Source of the DNA: JALXCG01 sp026991065 [NCBI: Gemmatimonadota bacterium]
GTDB lineage: Bacteria > GCA-2686955
Direction of reading: 5' to 3'
NCBI GenBank assembly: GCA_026991065.1
Contig: JALXCG010000244.1
Location: 1-7,044, forward strand
DNA length: 7,044 nt
The stretch's first letter is position 1. Each line of letters starts with the position of its first letter. The position numbers and the translations under genes are program-made. Shown here piece after piece: positions 6,482 to 7,044 of the stretch. Under the pieces are notes generated by a model. That model saw only the letters and a program-made list of their open reading frames with translations. It had not been told where the DNA came from and did no database searches.

Positions 6482-7044
6482 ATGGACCACGCGGCCCGCG
6501 AAAACAGCGACCCCGAACTTTATCGAATTCGTCACAGCCTGGCCCACGTGCTGGCCCAAGCCGTGGTGGCGTTGCGTCCGGGGACCACGCTGGGATTCGG
6601 TCCGGCGATTGACGACGGGTTCTATTACGACTTCATTCTCGAGCAGCCGCTGACCGCCGAGGATTTCCCGGCGATCGAGAAGAAGATGAAGCACATCATC
6701 AAGCAGGGCCAGAAGTTCGAGCAGGAACTCCTGCCCTACGAGGCGGCGATGGCGCGCCTGGATGAGATGGGCGAGCCCTACAAGCGCGAATACGCGGAGG
6801 AACTGTTCGCCAAGCAGGGGATCGAGAAGCTGAGCTTTTTCAGCAATGGGCCGTTCCTGGACATGTGCGAAGGCCCGCATGTTTCCGATACGCGCAAGTT
6901 GCCGGCGGCGGGGTTCAAGCTCCGCTCGATCGCCGGGGCTTACTGGCGCGGCGATTCGGACAACGTGATGATGACGCGGATCTACGCCTGGGCCTTCCGC
7001 ACCCGGGAAGAGTTGGACGCGCACGTCAAGGCCTATAAGCAGGC
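6482..7044 (+). CDS. thrS: Threonyl-tRNA synthetase, N-terminal part, lacking the TGS domain
   Basis: The 187 visible codons encode the N2 editing domain of ThrRS, which hydrolyses Ser-tRNA(Thr); the enzyme charges tRNA(Thr) with threonine in the cytoplasm. Diagnostic features are HxxxH at His18/His22 (HSLAHVLAQAV), the GPAIDDGFYYDF segment at 40-51, CxxxH at Cys129/His133 (DMCEGPH) and AYWRGD at 153-158. The four editing-site residues are intact. Typical bacterial ThrRS has a TGS domain of about 60 residues before this; here only 17 residues precede the HxxxH motif and an in-frame stop lies 26 codons upstream of the ATG, so the TGS domain is missing. The catalytic and anticodon-binding domains would lie beyond the right edge. 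The strong terminator upstream suggests it is transcribed separately from the exported-protein gene. Confidence 0.95.
   Translation, partial: MDHAARENSDPELYRIRHSLAHVLAQAVVALRPGTTLGFGPAIDDGFYYDFILEQPLTAEDFPAIEKKMKHIIKQGQKFEQELLPYEAAMARLDEMGEPYKREYAEELFAKQGIEKLSFFSNGPFLDMCEGPHVSDTRKLPAAGFKLRSIAGAYWRGDSDNVMMTRIYAWAFRTREELDAHVKAYKQ

Noticed and set aside
6143-7024. Minus-strand open frame of 293 codons
   Set aside because: It lies mostly opposite thrS, whose editing motifs are clear on the plus strand, and then crosses non-coding sequence.
1-7044. CRISPR array, tRNA, rRNA, IS ends or transposase
   Set aside because: I looked for regular short repeats, cloverleaf-like elements and transposase motifs on both strands and saw none.

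Overview
The window is about 7 kb of GC-rich bacterial DNA (roughly 60-65% G+C by eye). It holds one very large minus-strand gene that runs off the left edge, one small plus-strand gene for an exported protein, and the 5' part of thrS, which runs off the right edge. Protein style (Ser/Thr kinase, AAA, TPR, GAF and sigma54 AAA+ modules in one chain; an exported DUF5666-like protein; a ThrRS without its TGS domain) points to a free-living Gram-negative-type bacterium. Large kinase/TPR/sigma54 regulators are common in Myxococcota, Acidobacteriota and several uncultured FCB-like phyla such as Eisenbacteria and Krumholzibacteria. I cannot assign a phylum from this sequence alone.

Region 1 (1-5077, minus strand): one uninterrupted frame of 1692 codons. 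In order it encodes a Ser/Thr protein-kinase domain, a P-loop (AAA_16/STAND-like) ATPase, a long TPR array, a GAF domain, a short signalling helix, and a sigma54-interacting AAA+ domain that is cut by the window edge. The C-terminus, where a DNA-binding HTH may or may not exist, is not visible. The long plus-strand open frames over this region are antisense shadows.

Region 2 (5078-5491): a divergent intergenic region. It has a relatively AT-rich stretch (about 5141-5235), a near-consensus sigma54 (-24/-12) promoter at 5332-5347 reading rightward, and a leader of about 134 nt that can fold into two strong hairpins before the ribosome binding site.

Region 3 (5492-6132): a gene for a 183-residue exported, very acidic protein made of two copies of a DUF5666-like unit. 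A strong intrinsic terminator follows (16-bp stem plus T6). With the sigma54 promoter this looks like a self-contained monocistronic unit.

Region 4 (6133-7044): about 350 bp of non-coding sequence with a possible sigma70 promoter, then thrS starting at 6482 with a good Shine-Dalgarno sequence. The visible part covers the N2 editing domain; the TGS (N1) domain is absent.

Working hypothesis (inference): the giant kinase/sigma54 activator senses a signal through its kinase, STAND/TPR and GAF modules and drives sigma54-dependent expression of the divergent exported DUF5666-like protein, whose mRNA carries a structured leader. thrS is probably an unrelated housekeeping neighbour.
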